From NCBI GenBank assembly GCA_002428405.1, contig DIWD01000018.1, positions 7,647 through 20,308 of the forward strand: a DNA stretch of 12,662 nucleotides, written 5' to 3'. The position numbers were made by a program, and so were the translations under genes. Numbering within the stretch: position 1 is the stretch's first letter; every line of letters starts with the position of its first letter. The notes beneath the pieces were generated by a model. That model was not told the DNA's origin and did no database searches. It was given only the letters and a program-made list of their open reading frames with translations. Shown in pieces: positions 7,123 to 12,662 of this stretch. Source of the DNA: a bacterium UBA6115 (GTDB lineage Bacteria; Bacillota_A; Clostridia; Christensenellales; Aristaeellaceae).

Positions 7123-7487
7123 TTGGCCTGTCCTCCCTGAAACACACGGACGGCCTCGTCCCAGCCTTCGCCGGACAGCAGGCTCATCCCGGCATCCCGC
7201 AGCGGCAGGGACCAAAGCAGGCTCATCCTGTACACCACATGCCCCGCGCCGTGCCCCAGCAGCCCATGCTCAAGGCAAAGGTTCACCAGCGCGGATGCTT
7301 CCTGGGATGAGAATCCCATGCGGAGCAGCACGCTGCGCTCAATGGAAGGCGAGGTGTACTCGCGACCCATCCGCAGCAGCGGATCTGTCAGTTCCTTGGC
7401 CAGGGACCAGAAGCGCTCGCGCAGTTCCTCATCGCTCAAGCCCTCAAGGTGATTGCGGCGAAGGAGATAATCGTCACTTCGCTTCAT
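7119..7487 (-). CDS. oraS: D-ornithine 4,5-aminomutase, small subunit
   Basis: Small partner of OraE in the heterotetrameric mutase. The 122 residues match the roughly 120 of known OraS. Visible landmarks are the charged N-terminus DDYLLRRNHLEGLSDEELRERFW and the C-terminal GHGAGHVVYRMSL (about 78-90). The latter corresponds to the glycine-rich GAGHVVW-like motif of the family. It binds neither cofactor by itself and is needed for activity. The ATG at 7487 is chosen because GGAGG followed by AAAAAC stands directly before it. The gene overlaps the end of ortB by 14 bases and the start of oraE by 4, which suggests translational coupling and matched subunit amounts. Confidence 0.93.
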   Translation of the reverse strand: MKRSDDYLLRRNHLEGLSDEELRERFWSLAKELTDPLLRMGREYTSPSIERSVLLRMGFSSQEASALVNLCLEHGLLGHGAGHVVYRMSLLWSLPLRDAGMSLLSGEGWDEAVRVFQGGQAK

Positions 7488-8892
7488 GTTTTTCCTCCAG
7501 CAGGTTTTCAATGATTTGGCGGACAAAGGCGTCATCCGCCGCGGTTTCCTCCGACAGGTAGGCGATGTCCGCCTCAGAGGGAACGGCCTTCCGGCCGAAC
7601 ATGGCGTTGGCAATGAGCGAGCGGCGCAGGCGGTTCAAGTCCACCTCGCGCGCCTTTAACTGCGATGGATCCTCCGGCAGGACGATGCTCTCCCCCGGCA
7701 CCTGGTCTTCCGGGTTCCCGATGACGATCCGCACGCCGTTGCTGCGAGCGAAAGCCAGCTGGGCGTTCTGATGCTTCCCGGCCCCGGTATACTCTGTTTC
7801 CTGAACCACCAGCAAAGCCTCCCGCGGCAGCGTCCGCGCCAGGGAAAAAGCCGCCGCCAGGCTGGTGTTGCCGGCAGGCCCGCGCTCGATCCCCTCCAGG
7901 GCGGCCAGCATCTCAGTGGTGTAGAAGACCTCGCCCTGCGTGACAGTGTAATATGCTGACATATAGCGCAGCGGGCGCGCGGCGCTGCGGGGCACGTCGG
8001 AGCGGTCCGGCCAGGTCGTATACGGCATGCCGAAGCCTGTGTGTCCGGTCGTGAAGGACTTGCGGTTGAACTGCGCGTCGCTGGCCATGTGAAGCCCGCT
8101 CAGGTCGACGCTGGCGGCGACGACAGGCGCATGGCATCCGGCTTTCCTCATCCCCTGCGCGGTGCCCGTGAGGTTGCCGCCCCCCGCGTTGGTGGCGATG
8201 ACCATGTCAGGATCCCGCCCGAACTGTTCCCTGCATTGCCGCGCCAGCTCCCATCCCAGGCTCTGGATGCCCAGGACCGCGTAAGGGGTGTACAGGGAGG
8301 CGTTAAAATACCCTGTTTCCTCCAGCAGACGCAGGAAAACATAGAACAGCTCAGGCCCCACGCTCAGCTGCACCACCTCCGCGCCCAGCGCCTCGCACTT
8401 GCGCGCCTTCTCGATGATCTCAGGCTGGCCGCGGCCTTTTGAGTCATAGCACTCCTGCACAACGATGCACTTCATCCCGGCCTTGGCGCAGCAGGAGACG
8501 ACAGCCGCGCCGTAATTGCCGCTGGTCGCGGTGATGACGCCTTGATAGCCCATCCCGCGCGCCATGTGCACACTCAGCGCCGCGCGGCGGGCCTTGAAGG
8601 AGCCGGAAGGATTGCAGGCCTCATCCTTGACCAGGATGCGCGCCCCCATGCCAAGCTCAGCATACTTGCGGGACAGCGCAGTGATGTTCTTCAGTTCGAC
8701 CAGCGGGGTCCCTCCGACGGCAAAGGCTTTCTGGATGGTAAGGATATCCGGGATTTCCAGTCCCGGGGCCTTCATCATCCCCTCATAATCAAAGGCGATG
8801 CCGCCGGACTCAAAGCGGGAATAATCCAGACCGACAGCAGCCTTCATGATCTCATTCCTGCGGGCCATGACAGCCTGGTAGCTGCTGCTCAT
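7474..8892 (-). CDS. ortB: 2-amino-4-oxopentanoate thiolase, beta subunit (PLP-dependent)
   Basis: With OrtA it cleaves 2-amino-4-oxopentanoate with CoA into alanine and acetyl-CoA, the last step of oxidative ornithine breakdown. Despite the name thiolase, the 472-residue protein has the threonine synthase-like PLP fold type II. Lys100 in NPSGSFKARRA (94-104) is the PLP lysine, with TSGNYGAAV (123-131) and the phosphate-binding ATNAGGGNLTG (233-243). The ATG at 8892 overlaps the ortA stop as ATGA. The best ribosome binding site, GGAGG, ends only one base before this ATG. That is too close for normal initiation, so coupling with ortA is likely. An alternative start is Met9 at 8868. It overlaps oraS by 14 bases. 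Confidence 0.95.
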   Translation of the reverse strand: MSSSYQAVMARRNEIMKAAVGLDYSRFESGGIAFDYEGMMKAPGLEIPDILTIQKAFAVGGTPLVELKNITALSRKYAELGMGARILVKDEACNPSGSFKARRAALSVHMARGMGYQGVITATSGNYGAAVVSCCAKAGMKCIVVQECYDSKGRGQPEIIEKARKCEALGAEVVQLSVGPELFYVFLRLLEETGYFNASLYTPYAVLGIQSLGWELARQCREQFGRDPDMVIATNAGGGNLTGTAQGMRKAGCHAPVVAASVDLSGLHMASDAQFNRKSFTTGHTGFGMPYTTWPDRSDVPRSAARPLRYMSAYYTVTQGEVFYTTEMLAALEGIERGPAGNTSLAAAFSLARTLPREALLVVQETEYTGAGKHQNAQLAFARSNGVRIVIGNPEDQVPGESIVLPEDPSQLKAREVDLNRLRRSLIANAMFGRKAVPSEADIAYLSEETAADDAFVRQIIENLLEEKHEAK

Positions 8893-9194
8893 TCCTCCGC
8901 CCCCTCACCCCGCATCGCGCGGCGGATCCCCTCCTGGACCTGCTGCAGTTCGGGGATAAACTCACCGAAGCTGTGATCATAAAAGGGGAAAACATCTTGC
9001 AGGATCCCTTCCACCTCACGCCCCGTCCGCGTGCGCACACGGGCTGTTGAGCCGATGTCCGCGTCGGAGATCAGCCACCCCTTGATCCATTGTGTCAGGG
9101 GCGTCTTCGCCGTGTCTTCCGGCACCTGCGGCGCGCGCTCGCCCGGGGCGAGGACCACACTGAAAACCCTGACCCAGTCGCCTTTGTGCGCCAT
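8889..9194 (-). CDS. ortA: 2-amino-4-oxopentanoate thiolase, alpha subunit
   Basis: Small subunit of the OrtAB thiolase, 101 residues, near the known length of about 100. Conserved pieces are KGDWVRVFSVVL (4-15), ERAPQVPEDT (19-28), PLTQWIKGWL (32-41) and HSFGEFIPELQQV (about 74-86). The ATG at 9194 lies one base after the ord stop, and GGGGAGG upstream sits inside the end of ord. The stop overlaps ortB as ATGA. The sequence ends in a short acidic tail GEGAEE. The function rests on family resemblance and on the tight link to ortB, since the small subunit has no catalytic motif recognisable by eye. Confidence 0.93.
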   Translation of the reverse strand: MAHKGDWVRVFSVVLAPGERAPQVPEDTAKTPLTQWIKGWLISDADIGSTARVRTRTGREVEGILQDVFPFYDHSFGEFIPELQQVQEGIRRAMRGEGAEE

Positions 9195-9195
9195 G

Positions 9196-10248
9196 CTATA
9201 CCTCCCCGAAGGCTATTTCGCGGTAGTCCCCCATCACACAGCGGGGCACCGGCAAATCCAGCATGCTCAGCAGGCCCGGCCTGGCAGCCACGAGGAAAGG
9301 CAGCGTGTTGCAAGCCATGGCGATGGTGCCAAGCCCGCCGTTGACCTCCGGCTTGACCGCCATGTTGATCTCCGGCGTGCCGGAGAGGGTGATGTAGTCG
9401 CCTGTGTCAACACCGGCCTTCTGCGGCTCGATCTGCTGCGGGTGGACCAGGCTGATGCGCTCCCTGTCCCCGTCCATCGCCCTGGCGGACATGTCCACGC
9501 CGGCGACATGCCCTTTGGGAGCGAAGCCATGGGGGGATTTCCGGTCAGCCTCGGTGAGGATGGGCCGCATCTTTTGTTCCAGCCTGTCAAAATGGATGCC
9601 CAGCGCCTGGCCGATCATGGCGGCGGACTCATGAAAACCCACATGTCCCGCCAGGGTGCCATCCCCGACACCTCTGTCAAACTCCTCTTTTGTCATGCCG
9701 ATGCCCTGCTCGCGCATCACGGTTTCGCCAAAGGGGCTCAGGCTGTTGACCCGCTCACAGCGCACGTGGCTGACCTGCGTCATGGCGCCGGAGAGGCACA
9801 CAGCCAGCAGGTCCATCATCAGGCCCGGATTGATGCCGGTGCCCAGGATGCTCACCTTGTTTTCTTTCGCCAGACGGTCCATTTCCTTTGACAAATCAGG
9901 CTCCTGTGCCCAGGGAAAGCTCATTTCCTCGGCTATGGTCAACACATTGATGCCCTGGCTGACCACCTCTTTGATTTTTGGGAAGACATCTTTTACAAAG
10001 GAGTCCGTAGCGATCACGCAGCAATCAACCGGCCTGTCCTTCAGCGCCTCCGTGATGCCAGGCGTGACCCTGACCTCCGTGCGTCCATCCCTTTCCAAAC
10101 CAAGCAGCTCCGCCAATTCCTTGCCCTCATAGGCAGGGTTGAGATCACAAGCCCCGACAATTTCAACGCCGCGGCGTTTCATGAGCAGCCCGGCGATCCC
10201 TTTCCCCATAGCCCCCAGGCCCCACAGCGCGACCCTGACGTTCCTCAT
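9196..10248 (-). CDS. ord: 2,4-diaminopentanoate dehydrogenase, NAD(P)-dependent
   Basis: Oxidatively deaminates 2,4-diaminopentanoate to 2-amino-4-oxopentanoate, releasing ammonia and NAD(P)H. It is the redox step of the pathway and the source of reducing power for the reductive Stickland branch. The 350 residues begin with a Rossmann nucleotide-binding loop, VALWGLGAMGKGIAGLL, with GxGxxG at 10-15. GTGINPGLMMDLL (136-148) is typical of this family and of related dihydrodipicolinate reductase-like enzymes. The ATG at 10248 follows GAGGAG seven bases upstream. A ten-base gap separates it from arcB, and one base separates it from ortA. It is the first ornithine-degradation gene after the arc pair. 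Cofactor preference for NAD or NADP cannot be read reliably. Confidence 0.95.
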   Translation of the reverse strand: MRNVRVALWGLGAMGKGIAGLLMKRRGVEIVGACDLNPAYEGKELAELLGLERDGRTEVRVTPGITEALKDRPVDCCVIATDSFVKDVFPKIKEVVSQGINVLTIAEEMSFPWAQEPDLSKEMDRLAKENKVSILGTGINPGLMMDLLAVCLSGAMTQVSHVRCERVNSLSPFGETVMREQGIGMTKEEFDRGVGDGTLAGHVGFHESAAMIGQALGIHFDRLEQKMRPILTEADRKSPHGFAPKGHVAGVDMSARAMDGDRERISLVHPQQIEPQKAGVDTGDYITLSGTPEINMAVKPEVNGGLGTIAMACNTLPFLVAARPGLLSMLDLPVPRCVMGDYREIAFGEV

Positions 10249-10258
10249 CCTTTGCTCC

Positions 10259-11251
10259 TCACTGCCGCCCAATGGTGGCGACCATGACAGCCTTGATGGT
10301 ATGCAGGCGGTTTTCCGCCTGGTCAAACACCTTGGACTGCGAGGAGCGGAACACCTCATCGCTCACTTCCATCCCGGACAGTCCGTATCTCTTATAAACC
10401 TCCCGGCCGACTTCTGTGTTCAAATCGTGGAAAGCGGGCAGGCAGTGCAGGAAGATGGCGTTCGGATTGGCTGTTTTCTCCATCACTTCCCGGGTGACCG
10501 CATAGTCTCTGAGCAGCCTGATGCGGCTTTCATACTGCGCTTCCTCCCCCATGGACACCCACACATCGGTGTATACGGCATCGGCGTCCCTGACCCCATC
10601 AAGATTTGGAGTTATCTCAATACTGCCGCCGGAAATCTTTGCGGCTTCCTCCATTTCAGAAACCAGCTTCGGGTCCGGGCGCAGCTCATCCGGGCAGACA
10701 GCGGTAAAGCGGAGCCCCAGTTTGGCACAGATGATGAGCAGAGAATTGGCGACATTGTTCCGCGCGTCGCCGACATAAGCCAGCTTGCATTCATTCAAAG
10801 GCTTGCCGGCGTTCTCCTGCAATGTCATCAGGTCAGCCAGCGCCTGGGTGGGATGGTACATATCCGTCAGACCGTTCCAGACAGGCACGCCGGAGAAGCG
10901 GGCCAGGTCCTCCGCTGTTTTTTGCTCAAAGCCTCGAAACTCAATGCCGTCATAGAAGCGCCCCAGCACACGGGCAGTGTCTTCCAGGGATTCCTTCTTG
11001 CCCATCTGGGAGTTGGACAGGAAGGTCACATTGCCGCCTTCATCCCAGCAGGCGGTCTCAAAAGCGCATCGCGTGCGGGTGGACGTTTTTTCAAAAATCA
11101 GTACGATATTCTTCCCGCGAAGCAGGTCGCCGGGTATGCCGGCGCGTTTTTTTCGCTTCAGGCCGCGGGAAAGGTCCAGCAGATAAAGGATTTCCATGGC
11201 GGTGAAATCCTTCAGGGTAAGCAGGGATCGGCCTTTGAGCTGCACTGGCAT
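10259..11251 (-). CDS. arcB: Ornithine carbamoyltransferase, probably catabolic
   Basis: Splits citrulline with phosphate into ornithine and carbamoyl phosphate in the arginine deiminase pathway. The 330 residues show the carbamoyl phosphate motif STRTR (57-61), a [12 protein letters not shown] segment with HPTQ at 133-136, the ornithine-binding DVWVSMGEE (229-237) and HCLPAFH (269-275) with Cys270. The ATG at 11251 has AGGAGG seven bases upstream. It lies 28 bases after arcA and 10 before ord. Sequence alone does not separate catabolic ArcB from biosynthetic ArgF. The catabolic reading rests on the arcA and arcC partners in the same transcription unit. The name argF would be used if only sequence were considered. 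Confidence 0.93.
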   Translation of the reverse strand: MPVQLKGRSLLTLKDFTAMEILYLLDLSRGLKRKKRAGIPGDLLRGKNIVLIFEKTSTRTRCAFETACWDEGGNVTFLSNSQMGKKESLEDTARVLGRFYDGIEFRGFEQKTAEDLARFSGVPVWNGLTDMYHPTQALADLMTLQENAGKPLNECKLAYVGDARNNVANSLLIICAKLGLRFTAVCPDELRPDPKLVSEMEEAAKISGGSIEITPNLDGVRDADAVYTDVWVSMGEEAQYESRIRLLRDYAVTREVMEKTANPNAIFLHCLPAFHDLNTEVGREVYKRYGLSGMEVSDEVFRSSQSKVFDQAENRLHTIKAVMVATIGRQ

Positions 11252-11279
11252 GGCGGAGCCTCCTATGATGTTGTTCTGA

Positions 11280-12491
11280 TCATTCCCTGAAAAGCGGCAT
11301 GGACATGCACCGGGGGCCCCCCCGGCCGCGGCCCAGTTCGCTTCCCGGGATCTCAATGGTGCGGATGCCGTGGTCTGCCAGAATCCGGTTGGTGACGGTG
11401 TTGCGGTCATATACGATGACAGTGCCCGGGCGGACGCACAGGGTGTTGCTGGCATCATTCCACTGCTCCCGCTCCGCGGCCACCATATCCTCCCCGCCAC
11501 AGGGAATCAGCGTGATACGGTCCTGCTGCAGTTCTTCCCTGAGGATATCCTCAAGCGGATCCTTCAGTTCTTTCACCTTGAGCTGGCGCCCCTGCATGAA
11601 AACGCGGTAGCACTTCATGACGCTCCTGATGCCCGGATGAATGATGAAGGTGCCTGCGTCAGCCTGGGTAAACACAGTATCCAGGTGCATAAACGCGCGG
11701 ATGTTGGGGATGTCAAAGGCCAGGATGCTGCGGATACCGCTCTGCTCATCCTCCGCCAGGTTGCGGCAGAGGCCCTCCACCGCTTCCGGCTGGGTGCGCT
11801 GGGACAGCCCCACACCCAGCACCCCGTTTCCGAGGTTGAGGATGTCGCCGCCCTCCAGGCTGAAGGGCAGGTCGGAACGGTACAGGGCATGAACATGTCC
11901 GGCATAGTCCGGGTGGTATTTGAAGATAAACCGGCCGTAAATCGTCTCCCGCTGGCGCGTAGGCGCATACATGCGCGAGAAAGCGATGCCCTTTCCGATG
12001 GCCGCGAAGGGATCCCTGGTAAAATAAAGGTTGGGGATCGGGTCCAGCAGGTATTTCGTTCCGTTTCTGGTCAGGCTGGTCAGCGGATAGTTCCCGTAGA
12101 TACCGGATTCCGCGTAGGTTACCCCTGCCATGGTCTTCTCAACAAGGGCGTTGGGGTTTTCAATGGAGGAAAACAGCCTGGTCAGGGCATGCCGCTCATG
12201 GCAGGCGGCCGGACCGCCCTCGCTGATGAACTTGTCAATGAATTTCGCCCTGATCTCAGGGCTGGTGAGGCTTTGGGCAACCATGTCCCTGAGATAGCAG
12301 ACCTCCGCGCCTTCCTGCCTGAGCACATCGGCGAACAGGTCATGCTCGCGCTGCGCGCCATGAAGGTAAGGGATATCATCAAAGAGCATCCTGCTCAAAT
12401 ACGGCGGAGTCAGCTGCTCAAGTTCAGGCCCGGGGCGGTGAAGCAGGACTTTTTTCAGCGGCCCGGTTTCACTGTACACAGCTATCGGCAT
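11280..12491 (-). CDS. arcA: Arginine deiminase
   Basis: Hydrolyses L-arginine to citrulline and ammonia in the cytoplasm, the entry step of the whole operon. The 403 residues match bacterial arginine deiminases. All catalytic positions are seen: FTRDPF with Asp160 (157-162), LEGGDIL with Glu213 (212-218), MHLDTVFTQ with His269 and Asp271 (268-276), and the nucleophile Cys395 in [11 protein letters not shown] (390-400). The N-terminus [15 protein letters not shown] is typical of the family. The ATG at 12491 follows a modest ribosome binding site GAGGAAA. It is the first gene of the leftward operon, and the divergent gene starts 162 bases away. No part appears truncated. Confidence 0.97.
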   Translation of the reverse strand: MPIAVYSETGPLKKVLLHRPGPELEQLTPPYLSRMLFDDIPYLHGAQREHDLFADVLRQEGAEVCYLRDMVAQSLTSPEIRAKFIDKFISEGGPAACHERHALTRLFSSIENPNALVEKTMAGVTYAESGIYGNYPLTSLTRNGTKYLLDPIPNLYFTRDPFAAIGKGIAFSRMYAPTRQRETIYGRFIFKYHPDYAGHVHALYRSDLPFSLEGGDILNLGNGVLGVGLSQRTQPEAVEGLCRNLAEDEQSGIRSILAFDIPNIRAFMHLDTVFTQADAGTFIIHPGIRSVMKCYRVFMQGRQLKVKELKDPLEDILREELQQDRITLIPCGGEDMVAAEREQWNDASNTLCVRPGTVIVYDRNTVTNRILADHGIRTIEIPGSELGRGRGGPRCMSMPLFRE

Positions 12492-12594
12492 TCTGTTTCC
12501 TCGCTTGACTTCTTTTGTTCCACTTTACCACGTTTATGCAATTGTGTATAGTCTGCTTTTCCTGCCGGATCCGATGCGCTTCTTCTTCCCTGCC
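12492..12594 (-). promoter_or_regulatory. arcA upstream region, promoter not resolved
   Basis: This must hold or adjoin the operon promoter. On the minus strand I see weak -10 candidates TATACA (near 12550) and CATAAA (near 12537), but no matching -35 box. TTGCAT lies near 12542. No convincing Arg box, cre site or riboswitch is visible. A near-repeat GTCAAG followed by a purine-rich run occurs at the two ends of this stretch (near 12599 and 12509). The purine-rich bases just before arcA serve as its ribosome binding site. Confidence 0.4.
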
Positions 12595-12624
12595 TTGACA
12601 TCCCGCAATGCGAAAGGCCATAAT
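12595..12624 (+). promoter_or_regulatory. Promoter of the divergent rightward gene
   Basis: TTGACA is a perfect -35 box (12595-12600). It is followed by 18 bases and CATAAT as -10 (12619-12624). The expected start is near 12631, leaving an untranslated leader of about 23 bases before the ATG at 12654. Confidence 0.7.
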
Positions 12625-12644
12625 CCAGACAATAATGCGCCTTT
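12613..12644. repeat. Inverted repeat spanning the -10 box and start site of the divergent promoter
   Basis: AAAGGC (12613-12618) and GCCTTT (12639-12644) are perfect complements separated by 20 bases that hold the -10 box and transcription start. The second arm touches the ribosome binding site. ATGCG also occurs beside each arm, at 12608-12612 and 12635-12639. This could be an operator, or chance. Confidence 0.3.
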
Positions 12645-12653
12645 GGAGGACCT

Positions 12654-12662
12654 ATGAAAGAC
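12654..12662 (+). CDS. Start of a rightward gene, cut by the window edge
   Basis: Only ATG AAA GAC (Met-Lys-Asp) is visible. It is supported by GGAGGA at 12645-12650 with rather short spacing, and by a good promoter upstream. The product cannot be identified. Its divergent place beside arcA would suit a regulator or transporter of the operon, but that is a guess. Confidence 0.55.

Noticed and set aside
12528..12550. Arg box (ArgR/AhrC) or cre site near TGCATAA upstream of arcA
   Set aside because: Only a weak half-site resemblance is seen, with no second half at proper spacing.
12566..12573. CGGATCCG palindrome upstream of arcA as an operator
   Set aside because: Eight-base palindromes are common by chance in GC-rich DNA, and nothing else marks this one.
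12603..12622. Possible sigma-54 promoter on the minus strand (TGG with TTGC downstream) before arcA
   Set aside because: The GG and GC pairs are 11 bases apart instead of 10, and the rest of the -24 box does not match. Spacing is critical for sigma-54.
1..12662. CRISPR arrays, insertion sequences, tRNA or rRNA genes, phage genes
   Set aside because: No repeat-spacer pattern, transposase motif, terminal inverted repeats or structural RNA gene was seen. The region looks like stable metabolic chromosome.

Overview
The window looks like part of the chromosome of a GC-rich anaerobic Bacillota bacterium of the class Clostridia. Three things point there. Strong AGGAGG-type ribosome binding sites precede several genes. 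A T-box leader, an RNA switch typical of Bacillota, sits at the left. The main gene set is the oxidative ornithine fermentation pathway of Stickland-type amino acid fermenters. The exact taxon cannot be read from the sequence.

Almost everything lies on the minus strand, so transcription runs right to left. From 12491 down to 1436 there is one compact set: arcA, arcB, ord, ortA, ortB, oraS, oraE, a tiny 17-codon frame, a GlmL/MutL-type reactivase, orr and arcC. Most junctions overlap by 4 to 14 bases or have gaps of 1 to 28 bases, and no terminator is visible inside. The set encodes a whole route. Arginine is deiminated to citrulline (ArcA). Citrulline is split by phosphate to ornithine and carbamoyl phosphate (ArcB), and carbamoyl phosphate makes ATP (ArcC). 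L-ornithine is racemised (Orr), rearranged to 2,4-diaminopentanoate by the B12/PLP mutase OraSE, oxidised and deaminated (Ord), and cleaved with CoA to alanine and acetyl-CoA (OrtAB). The arc genes bracket the ornithine genes, so the arginine deiminase pathway and ornithine fermentation appear fused into one transcription unit.

From 993 to 1435 there is no protein gene. This stretch holds a promoter with a 13-bp palindrome, a T-box leader and its terminator. They control the leftmost gene (992 to 9), the substrate-binding protein of an ABC importer in the ABC_sub_bind/TrpX-like family. Its permease and ATPase would lie beyond the left edge.

At the right edge (12595 to 12662) a divergent promoter, a ribosome binding site and the first three codons of a rightward gene are visible. 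Its product cannot be identified. The most unusual points are the fused arc-ornithine operon, the 17-codon frame that exactly fills the oraE-reactivase gap and ends in an ATGA overlap, and the T-box with an unresolved specifier codon.
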